A DNA stretch of 64,000 nucleotides from Bordetella genomosp. 11 (GCF_002261215.1 NZ_NEVS01000001.1:806001-870000), one strand, 5' to 3'; shown: positions 9,837 to 19,457, numbered from the stretch's first letter. Made by a program: numbers and translations. The notes: generated from the sequence alone by a model not told the origin.

Positions 9837-10930
9837 TATCGTGCGCCCGATTCGACCAGCGCGGCCACGGCCTTGCCCACTTCGACGGTGCCCGCCTTGC
9901 CGCCGAGATCACCGGTATGCGGGCCGTGCCTGAGCACCGTCGCGATGGCGTCCAGGATCAGGTCGTGCGCCTGCCGCATCGCGCCTTGGCCGTCGCCGAG
10001 GAAATCCAGCATCATCGCGGCCGACCAGATCATGGCGACGGGGTTGGCGATGCCACGTCCGGCGATATCCGGCGCCGAGCCATGCACCGGTTCGAACAGG
10101 GACGGAAAGCGGCGATCCGGGTTCAGGTTGCCCGACGGCGCGATGCCGATGGTGCCGGTGCAGGCCGGTCCCAGGTCGGAAAGAATATCGCCGAACAGAT
10201 TGGAGGCCACCACGACATCGAAGCGGTCCGGATTCAGGACGAAGCGCGCGCAGAGAATATCGATATGCTGTTTGTCCCAGCTCACGGATGGATATTGCCG
10301 CGCCATATCTTCCACGCGCTTGTCCCACCACGGCATGCTGATGGAGATGCCGTTGCTCTTGGTGGCGGCCGTCAGGGTCTTGCCCCGGCGGGCGGCCAGT
10401 TCGAAGGCGAAGCGCAGCACGCGATCGGTGCCATGCCGCGAGAAGACCGCCTGCTGCATGACCACTTCGCGGTCCGTGCCTTCGTACATCGTGCCGCCGA
10501 CGGCGGAGTATTCCCCTTCGGTATTCTCCCTGACGATCATCATATCGATGTCGCCTGGCTTGCGATGGGCCAGCGGGCAGGGCACGCCCTCGAACAAGCG
10601 CGCGGGCCGCAGGTTGATGTACTGGTCGAACTCGCGGCGGAACTTCAGCAATGAACCCCAGAGGGAAATGTGGTCCGGCACCGTGGCGGGCCAGCCGACC
10701 GCACCGAAGAGGATGGCGTCGCAGTCGCGCAGCTGCTCCTTCCAATCGTCGGGCATCATCTGGCCGTGCGCCGCGTAGTACTCGCAGGACGCCCAGGCAA
10801 TGTGGCGATACTCCAGGGCAATGCCGAAGCGCCGGCATGCGGCCTCCAGCACGCGCAGCCCTTCGGGCATGACTTCCATGCCGATTCCATCGCCGGGGAT
10901 GACGGCGATGCGCCAGGTCTTCGTTGTCAT
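9836..10930 (-). CDS. Tartrate dehydrogenase / D-malate dehydrogenase family (TtuC-like)
   Basis: This 364-residue enzyme belongs to the beta-decarboxylating dehydrogenases (isopropylmalate/isocitrate fold). It opens with IAVIPGDGIGMEVMPEG and contains the metal/NAD segment NLFGDILSDLGPACTGTIG and EPVHGSAPDIAG. The ASCEYYAAHGQMMPDDW segment points to the TtuC/DmlA group, which oxidises tartrate, D-malate or related hydroxy-diacids with NAD. The neighbours (galactarate-type dehydratase, class II aldolase) fit hydroxy-diacid catabolism. The exact substrate cannot be read from the sequence. Confidence 0.87.
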   Translation of the reverse strand: MTTKTWRIAVIPGDGIGMEVMPEGLRVLEAACRRFGIALEYRHIAWASCEYYAAHGQMMPDDWKEQLRDCDAILFGAVGWPATVPDHISLWGSLLKFRREFDQYINLRPARLFEGVPCPLAHRKPGDIDMMIVRENTEGEYSAVGGTMYEGTDREVVMQQAVFSRHGTDRVLRFAFELAARRGKTLTAATKSNGISISMPWWDKRVEDMARQYPSVSWDKQHIDILCARFVLNPDRFDVVVASNLFGDILSDLGPACTGTIGIAPSGNLNPDRRFPSLFEPVHGSAPDIAGRGIANPVAMIWSAAMMLDFLGDGQGAMRQAHDLILDAIATVLRHGPHTGDLGGKAGTVEVGKAVAALVESGAR

Positions 10931-10966
10931 ATCGGAATCCTTGGGGATGCCCGCTGCGCGGCGGCG

Positions 10967-11731
10967 TCAGCAGGCGAAGTCGCGCGCGAGTTTGCGCGCC
11001 GCGTTGGCGAAGATCAGGATGTCCACGCCGGTGGCGACGAAGGTACATCCCAGGTCCAGATAGCGTCGCGCCAGCGCGGGGTCGGAGGTCAATGTACCGG
11101 CGGCCTTGCCCGCGGCCACGATGGTCCGCATCGCCGCTTCGATGGCCGCCTGGACGTCCGGATGGCCGGGGTTGCCGCGGTGTCCCATCGAAGCGGCCAG
11201 GTCGGCCGGTCCGATGAATACGCCATCGACGCCCTCGGTGGCGCACAGCGCCGGCAGGTTCTGCAGGGCGGTGGTGGTTTCCGCCTGTACGAGCAGGCAG
11301 ATCTCGTCGTCGGCGACCGCCAGGTAATCGGCGCGCTGGCTCCATTGCGAGGCCCGGCCCACGGCGCTGCCCACCCCGCGGATGCCGCGCGGCGGATAGC
11401 GCGTGGCCGCGACCAGGGCGCGCGCCTGTTCCGCGGTATCGACCATCGGCACCAGCAGCGTGCGCGCGCCGATGTCGAGCATGCGCTTGATGCGCGCCGG
11501 ATCGCTATCGGGTATCCGCACGACGGGGTGCGACGCATAGGCGGCGACCGCCTGCAGGGCGTGCAGCGTGCTGCGCAGGTCGTTCGGTGCGTGCTCGCCA
11601 TCGACGAGCAGCCAGTGAAAGCCGGCGGTGGCCGCGACTTCCGCCAGATAGGGATCGGCCATGGAAAGCCACAGGCCGATGCGCGGCGTCCCCGACGCCA
11701 GCGCGGATTTGAAGGGATTCAGGGCAGGCAT
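10967..11731 (-). CDS. HpcH/HpaI family class II aldolase (GarL/HpaI-like)
   Basis: This 254-residue metal-dependent aldolase has the family pattern [12 protein letters not shown] near residue 40, the VRIPDSDP stretch, [13 protein letters not shown] and [13 protein letters not shown]. The family cleaves 2-keto-3-deoxy sugar acids or 4-hydroxy-2-oxo diacids to pyruvate and an aldehyde. Following a galactarate/altronate-type dehydratase, the likely substrate is 5-keto-4-deoxy-glucarate, giving pyruvate plus tartronate semialdehyde. I use the ATG at 11731 ([11 protein letters not shown]); the upstream extension overlaps the dehydratase gene and is not homologous. Confidence 0.88.
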   Translation of the reverse strand: MPALNPFKSALASGTPRIGLWLSMADPYLAEVAATAGFHWLLVDGEHAPNDLRSTLHALQAVAAYASHPVVRIPDSDPARIKRMLDIGARTLLVPMVDTAEQARALVAATRYPPRGIRGVGSAVGRASQWSQRADYLAVADDEICLLVQAETTTALQNLPALCATEGVDGVFIGPADLAASMGHRGNPGHPDVQAAIEAAMRTIVAAGKAAGTLTSDPALARRYLDLGCTFVATGVDILIFANAARKLARDFAC

Positions 11732-11781
11732 GGATGCGACTCGGAATGGACAATGAAAAAAATCGGAGTGTGCGCGCGGGT

Positions 11782-13305
11782 TCAGCTGACGATGCCGAGA
11801 TGCCAGGGTACGAATTCGTGGTCTCCCAGCCCCAGCAATTCGCTTTTGGTGCGCGTGCCGGACGCCGCCAGCAGGATGTGTTCGAAGATGCGTTGTCCCA
11901 TTTCTTCGATGCCGAGCTCGCCGTCCAGCACGCGTCCGCAATTGATGTCCATGTCTTCCTCCAGCCGGCGGTACATGGGCGAGTTGCTGGCCAGCTTGAG
12001 CGTGGGCGCGGGCTTGGAGCCGAACATCGATCCCCGTCCGGTGGTGAAGCAGATCAGGTTCGCGCCGCTGGCGATCTGGCCGGTGACGGCGACCGGGTCG
12101 TAGCCGGGGGAGTCCATGAAGACCAGGCCCGGCTGGTCTATCGGCTCGGCATACTCGTATACGGCCTGCAGCGGCGTGCTGCCGCCCTTCATCGCCGATC
12201 CCAGCGATTTCTCGAAAATGTTCGCCAGGCCGCCCTGCTGGTTGCCGTGGCCCACCTTGCCGTTGAACTGCGCGTTCTGCCCGGCGGTGTAGCGTTCCCA
12301 CCATGCAAGCCGGGCCAGCAGCTTCTCACCCACTTCGCGGCTGGCCGCGCGCCGGGTCAAGAGGTATTCGACGCCATGGATCTCCGGCGTTTCCGACAGA
12401 ATCGCGGTGCCGCCATGGCGCACCAGGATGTCCATGGCGGCACCCAGCGCGGGATTGGCGGTAATGCCGGAAAACCCGTCCGATCCTCCGCATTCCAGGC
12501 CTATCTTCAGGTGGCTCGCGGGTACTTCCGTCCGGCGGCATTCGTTCGCGGCGGGCAGCATGGCCTGGATGGCGGCGATCCCGGCGGCGATCGTGGCGCG
12601 CGTGCCGCCGGCGTCCTGCATGACCAGCGTGCGCACGCGGGGGTCTTTGGCCAGGCCCTGCGTATCGACCAGCGCGTCCACCTGGTTACGCTCGCAGCCC
12701 AACCCCACGATCAACACCCCGGCCAGGTTGGGATGCCGGGCATACCCGGCCAGCGTGCGCCGCAGCACGTCGAAATGTTCGCTGGGCGAGGACATGCCGC
12801 AGCCGCTGGTATGGGCGAATGCCGCCACGCCGTCGACATTGGGATAGGCGGCCAGGCGTTCCGTATTGAAATGGGCGGCGATGGACTTGATGACCGTCGC
12901 CGAACAGTTCACCGAGGACAGGATGCCGATGAAATTGCGGGTGCCCACGCGTCCGTCCGGGCGAACGTAGCCCAGGAAGCGGGCCTGGCGGGCGCGCGGC
13001 ACATAGGCGACCGGCACGACATCCTGGCCGAAAGCCGGATCGCGCTGGAAATCCGCCAGTTCGACGTTGTGCGTATGTACGTGGTCGCCCGCCTCGATGT
13101 CGCGGCCGGCCACGCCGATGATCACGTCGTACTTGCGCACCGCTTCGCCCCGCGCGATCCGCCGTGCCGCGATCTTGTGGCCGGCCGGGACCTGCGCCCG
13201 TATGCGCAGATCGTGGCCGGGAACGGCCTGCCCCAGCGTGAGGCTGTCGCGCGCAATCAATACATTGTCGGCGGGGTGCAGGCGGATAAGCGGGGAAAAC
13301 GTCAC
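11782..13305 (-). CDS. Galactarate/altronate dehydratase family protein (GarD/UxaA-like)
   Basis: This 507-residue protein has an N-terminal SAF-like domain (about 1-95, [15 protein letters not shown]) and a long UxaA domain with [26 protein letters not shown], the cysteine segment [11 protein letters not shown], and [20 protein letters not shown]. These iron-dependent enzymes remove water from galactarate, altronate or similar acids to give a keto-deoxy acid. With the GarL-like aldolase downstream, galactarate or a related diacid is the best guess. The gene lies 3 bases after the Bug-protein gene in the same operon. Confidence 0.88.
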   Translation of the reverse strand: MTFSPLIRLHPADNVLIARDSLTLGQAVPGHDLRIRAQVPAGHKIAARRIARGEAVRKYDVIIGVAGRDIEAGDHVHTHNVELADFQRDPAFGQDVVPVAYVPRARQARFLGYVRPDGRVGTRNFIGILSSVNCSATVIKSIAAHFNTERLAAYPNVDGVAAFAHTSGCGMSSPSEHFDVLRRTLAGYARHPNLAGVLIVGLGCERNQVDALVDTQGLAKDPRVRTLVMQDAGGTRATIAAGIAAIQAMLPAANECRRTEVPASHLKIGLECGGSDGFSGITANPALGAAMDILVRHGGTAILSETPEIHGVEYLLTRRAASREVGEKLLARLAWWERYTAGQNAQFNGKVGHGNQQGGLANIFEKSLGSAMKGGSTPLQAVYEYAEPIDQPGLVFMDSPGYDPVAVTGQIASGANLICFTTGRGSMFGSKPAPTLKLASNSPMYRRLEEDMDINCGRVLDGELGIEEMGQRIFEHILLAASGTRTKSELLGLGDHEFVPWHLGIVS

Positions 13306-13308
13306 GGT

Positions 13309-14310
13309 TCAGCCTTGTTGCAGCATCGCCTTCAGGTGCAGGCGTTCGATCAATTGTGTTTCCTGGTCATAGACCTGGACGACGTAGCGCTGGTAGTCCG
13401 GCCCGTCCAGGTACATGACCGGCGCGTCCAGCCTGTCCGCGACCTGCTTGAACTCGCTGCTGGCGACCGCCTTGCGGAAGGCATCGCGCAACACCTGTTC
13501 GACGGCGGGGTCCAGGCCCTTGGGGGCGCCGACGCCATTGGGCGCGTCGACGACGAGGTCGTAGCCCAGGTCTTTCAGCGTGGGGCTGTTGCTGAAGCGC
13601 GGCGGACGCTGCGCGCCCCACGTCGCAAGCAGGCGCAGATGGCCGGATTCGACCTGCGGCGCCCAGGAGCTGGAGTCGGCCAGCATGTCGATCTGTCCGC
13701 CCAAAAGGTCCTGCAGGGCGGGCGCCCCGCCCTTGTAGGCAATGGCATTGAGGCGGATGCCGGCGGCCATGGCGAACTGTTCCATGCCGACGTGCGTCGC
13801 ACCGCCCACGCCGGCATGGCCATAGGTCACGACACCGGGATGGCTTTTCGCGTACTGCACCATATCCGCCAGGGTCTTGAAGCGCGAGTCCGCCTTGACC
13901 ACGATGCCGAAGGTCTGTCCCGACGTCCGGGCAATGTAGGTGAAATCGCTGCGCGGATCCGCCGCCAGCATGCCCAGCTGCGAGAAGCGCGTCACGGAAA
14001 TCGGAATCTGCCCGATGGTGTAGCCGTCCGGCTTCGCGCTGGCGAGCGCCTTCGCGCCGATCATCCCGGATGCGCCCGCGCGGTTTTCCACCACGATGGT
14101 CTGGTCCAGCACCTTGCCGGTTACCTGGCACAGCACACGCATGGATTGGTCCGCCGTTCCGCCCACCGCCCACGGACAGATAAAGGTAATGGGCCGGTTG
14201 GGAAAGCCGGCCGCCCGGGCACCCCGGGGCAGCAGGGCCGTGCCCACGGCGGCGGCGCCGCCCAGCAGCAATGCCCGGCGCAGTGGTTGGATCGCAGGCT
14301 GTTTTTTCAT
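13309..14310 (-). CDS. Bug family (tripartite tricarboxylate transporter) substrate-binding protein
   Basis: This 333-residue secreted binding protein starts with a basic stretch and a hydrophobic signal (RRALLLGGAAAVGTALLPRGARA). The mature part has Bug hallmarks: FPNRPITFICPWAVGGTADQ at the start, VVENRAGASGMIGAKALASAKPDGYT, and VAYGHAG/LGGQIDML-type turns. Bug proteins bind carboxylates and feed a TctAB permease; no TctA/TctB genes are in this window. As first gene of the sugar-diacid operon it probably captures the operon substrate. The start at 14310 is chosen because the signal peptide begins there. Confidence 0.9.
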   Translation of the reverse strand: MKKQPAIQPLRRALLLGGAAAVGTALLPRGARAAGFPNRPITFICPWAVGGTADQSMRVLCQVTGKVLDQTIVVENRAGASGMIGAKALASAKPDGYTIGQIPISVTRFSQLGMLAADPRSDFTYIARTSGQTFGIVVKADSRFKTLADMVQYAKSHPGVVTYGHAGVGGATHVGMEQFAMAAGIRLNAIAYKGGAPALQDLLGGQIDMLADSSSWAPQVESGHLRLLATWGAQRPPRFSNSPTLKDLGYDLVVDAPNGVGAPKGLDPAVEQVLRDAFRKAVASSEFKQVADRLDAPVMYLDGPDYQRYVVQVYDQETQLIERLHLKAMLQQG

Positions 14311-14415
14311 GGTCTCCTCGCTTTCGGTTGCCGCCCGGGTCTGTCGCCCGGACTTGCCTCGCATTGTGGGCCAGCCACTACATAACACTCCATTCAAATA
14401 TCGTCATTGCTACAT

Positions 14416-14426
14416 ACCATTTTGGT
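14416..14426. promoter_or_regulatory. Possible LysR operator between the Bug-diacid operon and its LysR gene
   Basis: The dyad ACCA-TTT-TGGT lies in the 132-bp gap between the divergent genes, 17 bases before the LysR start. A LysR protein binding here could control both directions. This rests on symmetry and position only. Confidence 0.3.
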
Positions 14427-14442
14427 TAAGTAAACTCCGCGC

Positions 14443-15390
14443 ATGGCCCAACTCGACCGTGTCTTGCGCAGCAATATCAAGCTGCGCCACCTGCAGCTGC
14501 TGGTGGCGCTGGATCAGTTCCGGCACCTGGGCCGGACGTCGGAGTTCCTGTCCGTCAGCCAACCCGCCGTGTCGCGCATGCTGACGGAGATCGAGGCGAT
14601 GCTGGGGCAGGTGCTGTTCCTGCGATCCACGCGCGGCACCGAACCGACGCAGGCCGGCAAGGCGATGGTGCGTTTCGCGCGATCCGTGCTCGCGCAATAC
14701 GAACGCACGCGCGACGAAATCGGCGCCCTGGAAAGCGGGGCGGTGGGGCGTGTGCGAGTCGGCGCGATGGGCGTGGCGCTGTCGCCGTTGCTGGCCGACG
14801 CGGTGGTGCTGTTGAAGCAGCAATCCACCCGCGCGACGGTGCTGATAGAGACAGGGGACCTGACCAACCTGCTTCCCAAGCTGCGCCTGGGCGAAGTCGA
14901 CCTGTTCGTGGGGAGGCTGGAGCCAGGCTACGCTTCACCGGACCTGACGACCGAAGCGTTGTACGCCGAGCCCATGGTGGCCGTGGTGGCACCCGGTCAT
15001 CCGCTGGCGCGGCGGCGCAAACCGGATTGGGCGCAGGTCGCGGCCACGCCCTGCGTGATGCCGCCGCCATGGGCGTCGCTGCGGGTCAAGCTGGAACAGC
15101 AGTTTCATCGCCACGGCGTGCAGCCGCCGGAGGACGTCGTCGAAACGTCTTCCTACCTGGGTGTGTCGGTTTTCGTACGGCGGCGCGGCGCGGTCGGCTT
15201 CATGGCGCAAAGCGCGGCGCGGGAGTTCGAGCAATCCGGGCTGCTTTCGGTACTGCGCCTGCGGGTGGATCTGGAGCTGCCCAGCGTCGGCATCATCGCG
15301 TTGCGCGAAGTCACGCCGACGCCGGTGGCCACGCAATTGATTCATTGCCTACGTCAGGCGGCGTCCCGGCGCCGGCCCGCGGCGCGATAG
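14443..15390 (+). CDS. LysR family transcriptional regulator of the sugar-diacid operon
   Basis: This 315-residue regulator has an N-terminal winged helix (LRHLQLLVALDQFRHLGRTS ... SVSQPAVSRMLTEIEAMLG) and a LysR effector domain from about residue 95 (VRVGAMGVALSPLLADAV). The N-terminus resembles the GbpR group, which regulates sugar-acid and carboxylate genes. It is divergent from the Bug-garD-aldolase operon, the usual arrangement for the cognate regulator. Ligand unknown. Confidence 0.86.
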   Translation: MAQLDRVLRSNIKLRHLQLLVALDQFRHLGRTSEFLSVSQPAVSRMLTEIEAMLGQVLFLRSTRGTEPTQAGKAMVRFARSVLAQYERTRDEIGALESGAVGRVRVGAMGVALSPLLADAVVLLKQQSTRATVLIETGDLTNLLPKLRLGEVDLFVGRLEPGYASPDLTTEALYAEPMVAVVAPGHPLARRRKPDWAQVAATPCVMPPPWASLRVKLEQQFHRHGVQPPEDVVETSSYLGVSVFVRRRGAVGFMAQSAAREFEQSGLLSVLRLRVDLELPSVGIIALREVTPTPVATQLIHCLRQAASRRRPAAR

Positions 15391-15456
15391 ATCCATCCGC
15401 TATGCCGGATTATCCAGGCGGCACAAGATCCGCGTCAGCGCCGGCCCTGGGATACG

Positions 15457-16626
15457 TCACCCGATCTCCATGAACTTCTTCAGCGACTTTCCCGCGATGG
15501 CAAAGCCGGTATTGGCGGCCGGCACGCCGGCATAGACGCTGACCATGAACAGGGCCTCTTCGATGAGGCGGGCTTCCAAGCCGGCGCGCAAAGCCGCGTC
15601 GATATGAAGCTCGAACTCTTCCCAGCGGCCAAGCGCCGCGGTGATGGCCATGACGACGATACGGCGCGTCGCGTCGTCGACGCGGGTGGATGTCCAGACC
15701 TTGCCCCATGCGAGCTGGGTGATCATTTCCTGAAACCCGGTGTTGAACTCCGTGCGGGCGGCAAGCCGCGCGTCGACGTAGGCGCGGCCGAGGATCTCGC
15801 GCCGTCGCTCCAGCCCCAGCGCGTAACGCTCGCTTTCCGCGAGCTGGCCTTCCGGCGCCAGGAAGTCGAGCAGGGCGTCGCTCCATTGCAGCGGTAGCTC
15901 GACCATCGGGATGTGGGCGCCGGGCAGCGCGGTCACTGTGGCGCCCGCGATGGCGCCGGCAATTTCCATCCCCCGCTCGGGAGGCGTGGACTGGTCGTGC
16001 GCGCCGGTCAGGACGAGGGTGGGGACCTGGATCGAGGACAGCCCGTCGGCGATCCGCATGTCGCGGATGGCGGCGCAGCAGCCGGCGTAGCCATGCGGCT
16101 CCAGGGAGAGCAGGGTTTCCTTCACGCGTTCGACGCGCGGATCGTCCAGCGCCAGGAAGGGCGGCGTGAAGAAGCGGGCCAGCACGCCGTCGGCGATCGC
16201 CGCCATGCCGCCGCGCCGCACGTTATCGATGCGGGTGCTCCAGACGTCCGGGGGAAACTGTACGGCGGTGTTCGAGAGCACCAGCTTGCCCAGCTTATGG
16301 TCCGATCGCTGCGCGTATGCCATGCCGACCATGCCGCCCAGGGATACGCCGCAGTAATGGAATTTGTCCAGCCCGGCCGCGTCGACGACGGCGGCCAGGT
16401 CGCCGGCCAGCTCGTCCATTGTGTAGTCGCCATCCGGGGCGTCGGAGGCGCCGTGTCCCCGCATGTCGAAGCGAACCACGCGGAAATGCCGCATCAGCCG
16501 CGGCAGGACCGGATCCCATAGCGAGAAATCCGTGCCCAGCGAGTTGCCCAGCACGAGAACGGGCAGCGAGCGGGAGCCGTCGCTGCGCCAGTAGATGCGC
16601 GCGGCGCCATTGAATGCGAAAGGCAT
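15457..16626 (-). CDS. pcaL: PcaL: 3-oxoadipate enol-lactonase fused to 4-carboxymuconolactone decarboxylase
   Basis: This 389-residue protein joins two beta-ketoadipate enzymes. Residues 1-255 are an alpha/beta hydrolase with the nucleophile elbow CGVSLGG (Ser95) and oxyanion region LGNSLGTDFSLW, typical of PcaD. Residues about 265-389 are a CMD domain (LERRREILGRAYVDA, then AWGKVWTST, ending SLKKFMEIG), typical of PcaC. The fusion carries out two successive steps from 4-carboxymuconolactone to 3-oxoadipate in protocatechuate breakdown. No other pca gene is present here, so it is an orphan in this window. The start at 16626 matches the usual PcaD N-terminus. Confidence 0.9.
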   Translation of the reverse strand: MPFAFNGAARIYWRSDGSRSLPVLVLGNSLGTDFSLWDPVLPRLMRHFRVVRFDMRGHGASDAPDGDYTMDELAGDLAAVVDAAGLDKFHYCGVSLGGMVGMAYAQRSDHKLGKLVLSNTAVQFPPDVWSTRIDNVRRGGMAAIADGVLARFFTPPFLALDDPRVERVKETLLSLEPHGYAGCCAAIRDMRIADGLSSIQVPTLVLTGAHDQSTPPERGMEIAGAIAGATVTALPGAHIPMVELPLQWSDALLDFLAPEGQLAESERYALGLERRREILGRAYVDARLAARTEFNTGFQEMITQLAWGKVWTSTRVDDATRRIVVMAITAALGRWEEFELHIDAALRAGLEARLIEEALFMVSVYAGVPAANTGFAIAGKSLKKFMEIG

Positions 16627-16877
16627 GGAGGTTCCTTTATTTTTGACGTCGAAGACGGGATCATCGGACAAGCCGGCCGCCGTGCCAAGTTCGCCGGGGA
16701 CCGCGGGCGGCGGAAGCGGCGTGTGCCGCCCGGGATGGCGGGCCAATCGCCCCCCCGGGATGGCGCCGCGGGAGGGGTGGCCCAGGCGCCCGGAATCGTT
16801 CAACGGATTGTCATGTCACGTTCAGCTTTGGGTTGGCACCTTCATTCAGCTCGTTATTGCTTTTGCACCTTAGGTGG
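16627..16877. other. Intergenic region upstream of pcaL and downstream of the dpp-type operon
   Basis: This 251-bp gap must hold the pcaL promoter and the end of the dpp-type transcript. A hairpin with 8-bp arms (16704-16711 and 16725-16732, CGGGCGGC/GCCGCCCG) is visible, without a T-run. I see no gene. Confidence 0.4.
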
Positions 16878-17762
16878 TTATCTGGCGTCGCGCAGCGCCG
16901 GATCCAGCCGGTCGCGTATCCAGTCGCCCAGGATGGAAATGGACATCGTCGTCAGGAAAATGATGGCGCCCGGGAAGATCGCGATCCACCATGCCGTTGT
17001 CAGGAAGGCGCGCCCGGATCCCAGCATTTGCCCCAGGCTGGTCAAAGGCGGGCGTATTCCCAGGCCGAGGAAGCTGAGCGAAGTTTCCAGCAGGATCACC
17101 TGCGGGAAATTGAGGGTGAATTGCACGATCAGCACGCTCAATATGTTGGGCAGGATGTGCCTGGCATAGATATGCCAGGGTGGGGCGCCCAGCGCCTTGA
17201 CCGCCATGGCATACCCCTGGTTGTTGGCCGAGATCACCACGCCCCGCGTCAGGCGAGCGAAGACCTCCCAGCCATAGAAGCCCATGATGAAAACGAAGAG
17301 CATGAAACTGCCGCCGAAGACGGCGATCAGGGCCAGCGCGATCAGGATGAAGGGCAGCGAAGCCTGCACATCGGTCAGCATCATGATCGCTTCTTCGACC
17401 CAGCCGCGGAAATGCGCCGCCAGGAAACCCAGCGTGGTGCCCACCGCCGCGCCGATGGCGGTGCCCCCAAGGGCCACGAGCAGGCTGAAGCGGATCGCAT
17501 AGAGCAGGCGGCTGAGTATGTCGCGGCCCAGTTCGTCCGTGCCCAGCCAGTGGGCGCTATTGCCGCCCAGGAAGACTGGCGGCGCCAGCCGCAACCGCAG
17601 GGCTTGTGTGCGATAGTCGTAGGGCGCCAGCACGTCGGCCAGGCACGACACGCCGAACAGCAGCGCGATGAACAGCAGGGACAGCAATACCAGCATGGGA
17701 TAACGCCGGGCGGCGCCGCGGGCCGCCGGCTTTTCCTTGCGCCAGGACAATGCGGACAACAT
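16878..17762 (-). CDS. ABC transporter permease, DppC/OppC type
   Basis: This 294-residue inner-membrane permease has the family's N-terminal hydrophobic helix (YPMLVLLSLLFIALLFG), the HWLGTDELGRDILSRLLYAIRFSLLVAL segment that marks DppC/OppC-type subunits, and the EAA loop around ALGAPPWHIYARHILPNIL. It forms the channel with the DppB-type protein upstream. Last gene of the operon. The family imports peptides, nickel or diverse opine-like and sugar-phosphodiester compounds. Confidence 0.9.
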   Translation of the reverse strand: MLSALSWRKEKPAARGAARRYPMLVLLSLLFIALLFGVSCLADVLAPYDYRTQALRLRLAPPVFLGGNSAHWLGTDELGRDILSRLLYAIRFSLLVALGGTAIGAAVGTTLGFLAAHFRGWVEEAIMMLTDVQASLPFILIALALIAVFGGSFMLFVFIMGFYGWEVFARLTRGVVISANNQGYAMAVKALGAPPWHIYARHILPNILSVLIVQFTLNFPQVILLETSLSFLGLGIRPPLTSLGQMLGSGRAFLTTAWWIAIFPGAIIFLTTMSISILGDWIRDRLDPALRDAR

Positions 17763-17766
17763 GGGG

Positions 17767-18699
17767 CTAGCCTTCCTTGCGCGCCGTGCGCATGCGCGGG
17801 TCGAGCAACGTGTAGATGAAGTCCACGGCGAGGTTGGTCAGGACCATCGTCACCGCGGTCAATATCAATATGGCCTGGACCACGGCGAAGTCTCGCGAGG
17901 TGACCGATCCGACCAGCAGGCGTCCGACGCCGGGCCATCCGAATACGGTTTCCACGATGATGGAGCCGGCCACCAGGTCGCCCAGCTTCAGGCCCGCGAT
18001 GGTAACGATGGGAATGGCGGCATTGGGTAGCGCGTGCCAGATGACACGCCGCAAACGGGGTACCCCCTTTGCGCGCGCCGCCACCATGTATTGCCGGTTC
18101 AGTACTTCCAGCATCGCCGAACGCGTGAAGCGCGCGAAGACGCCGGCGAAATGCGTGCCCAGCGTTATTGCGGGCAGGACCAGATGCCATGCGGTGTCGG
18201 CGCCCGCGCTGGGCAACAGCCGCAGGCGCAACGAAAACAGCAGGATCAGCAGGATGCCCAGGAAGAAATTGGGCAGGCTGAAGCCCAGGACGGCAAAGCT
18301 CATGACGAAGCGATCGACGGGCCGGTTGCGGTTAAGCGCCGCGACGATGCCCAGCGCCAGGCCCAGCACCAGGCCGAATCCGTAAGCCGTCAGCCCAAGG
18401 CGCAGCGTGTAGGGAAGCGCTGCCGCGATGAGCCGCGTGGCGGGCCGCTGCTCCGATAGCGACAGGCCGAAATCGCCCTGCGCGAGGTTGGCCAGGTACG
18501 AGATGTATTGTTCCCAGAGCGGGCGGTCCAGGCCGAACCTGGCACGATACTGCTGCACGACCTCCGGCGACGCCTGGTCTCCCACCAGCGCTTCGATGGG
18601 GTCGCCCGACAGGTTCAGGGCGACGAAGGTAAAGGTAACGATGATCCATACGGTCAACAGGCCGCGCGACAGCTTGCGCATCAGCAGGCGTGTGTTCAT
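17767..18699 (-). CDS. ABC transporter permease, DppB/OppB type
   Basis: This 310-residue permease starts LLMRKLSRGLLTVWIIVTFTFVALNLSGDP, as expected for DppB, and carries the EAA loop ARAKGVPRLRRVIWHALPNAAIPIV. Six membrane segments are visible. Its ATG overlaps the TGA of the phosphodiesterase gene by four bases (18696-18699), so the enzyme and permease are translationally coupled. The upstream in-frame extension is rejected because it overlaps that enzyme gene and is not homologous. Confidence 0.9.
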   Translation of the reverse strand: MNTRLLMRKLSRGLLTVWIIVTFTFVALNLSGDPIEALVGDQASPEVVQQYRARFGLDRPLWEQYISYLANLAQGDFGLSLSEQRPATRLIAAALPYTLRLGLTAYGFGLVLGLALGIVAALNRNRPVDRFVMSFAVLGFSLPNFFLGILLILLFSLRLRLLPSAGADTAWHLVLPAITLGTHFAGVFARFTRSAMLEVLNRQYMVAARAKGVPRLRRVIWHALPNAAIPIVTIAGLKLGDLVAGSIIVETVFGWPGVGRLLVGSVTSRDFAVVQAILILTAVTMVLTNLAVDFIYTLLDPRMRTARKEG

Positions 18700-19427
18700 G
18701 CCGCCTCCCGCCGCGGCGCCCGTGGGCCGGTCATCAGGGCGGGATCGTTCAGTAGGACGCCTCGCGGCTCCCGCGCCAGGACCCTGGCCAGGCGATCCGG
18801 CGTGGTGTCGCCCACTGCGCACGGCGTATCCTTGCCGCCCATCGTGATCCAGGCGGGCCGCTCGCGCAGTACCCGCGCGGCGGCCGGGTCGTCCATCTGG
18901 CCTTCCCATACGCGAAACACCTGAGCGCCCGCCCGCGCGAATTCATCGGCAAGCGTGTAGTCGGGCAGAAGTGCCAACAGGCGGACGCCGGGTAGCCGGG
19001 CATGGGCCAGAGCCAACTGCGCGGGATCGCGCGCGCCTATCCAGACCTTGCCGATGGCATCGCAACCCCGTATGTCACGAATGATCGCTTCCATCAGCGT
19101 CAGGTCGGGCGTTTTCACGTCGATCAGCACTGGCCGCAACGGGGCGATGTCCAGCAATGTTCGCGGCAGGAACGATAGGCGCTCTCCGCCGTCCAGGGCG
19201 ACAGCCTGGAGTTCAGCCGACGTCATGTCGGCGACGGCGCGCGCATCGCCGGCGATGCGGTCGAGCGTGGCATCGTGGCAGGCCAGGACGACGCCGTCGC
19301 GCGAGAGCCGGGCGTCGCTTTCGACGATATCGGCGCCGATGGCGATGGCGCCCCGATACGCGGATTCCGTGTTCTCCGGATAGCGCGCCGAATAGCCGCG
19401 ATGGGCAATGATCAAGGGCGTATGCAT
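18696..19427 (-). CDS. Glycerophosphodiester phosphodiesterase family protein
   Basis: This 243-residue TIM-barrel enzyme has the GDPD signature: IIAHRGYSARYPENT (His9, Glu19), GADIVESDARLSRDG (Glu36, Asp38) and the catalytic histidine in LACHD (His51). It has no signal peptide, so it acts in the cytoplasm. GDPDs split glycerophosphodiesters into glycerol-3-phosphate and an alcohol. It lies inside a Dpp/Opp-type ABC operon, between the ATPase and permease genes, implying the imported compound is the phosphodiester. The agrocinopine (acc) system of Agrobacterium has the same pairing of an Opp-like importer with a GDPD-type enzyme; the analogy is inference. Confidence 0.88.
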   Translation of the reverse strand: MHTPLIIAHRGYSARYPENTESAYRGAIAIGADIVESDARLSRDGVVLACHDATLDRIAGDARAVADMTSAELQAVALDGGERLSFLPRTLLDIAPLRPVLIDVKTPDLTLMEAIIRDIRGCDAIGKVWIGARDPAQLALAHARLPGVRLLALLPDYTLADEFARAGAQVFRVWEGQMDDPAAARVLRERPAWITMGGKDTPCAVGDTTPDRLARVLAREPRGVLLNDPALMTGPRAPRREAA

Positions 19428-19457
19428 GCGGGGTCTCCTTCCTGTTCCTGGCGGGCC

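Noticed and set aside
16704..16732. Hairpin with 8-bp arms as terminator of the dpp-type operon
   Set aside because: It lies about 145 bases past the operon end, has no T-run on that strand, and such pairs occur by chance in GC-rich DNA.
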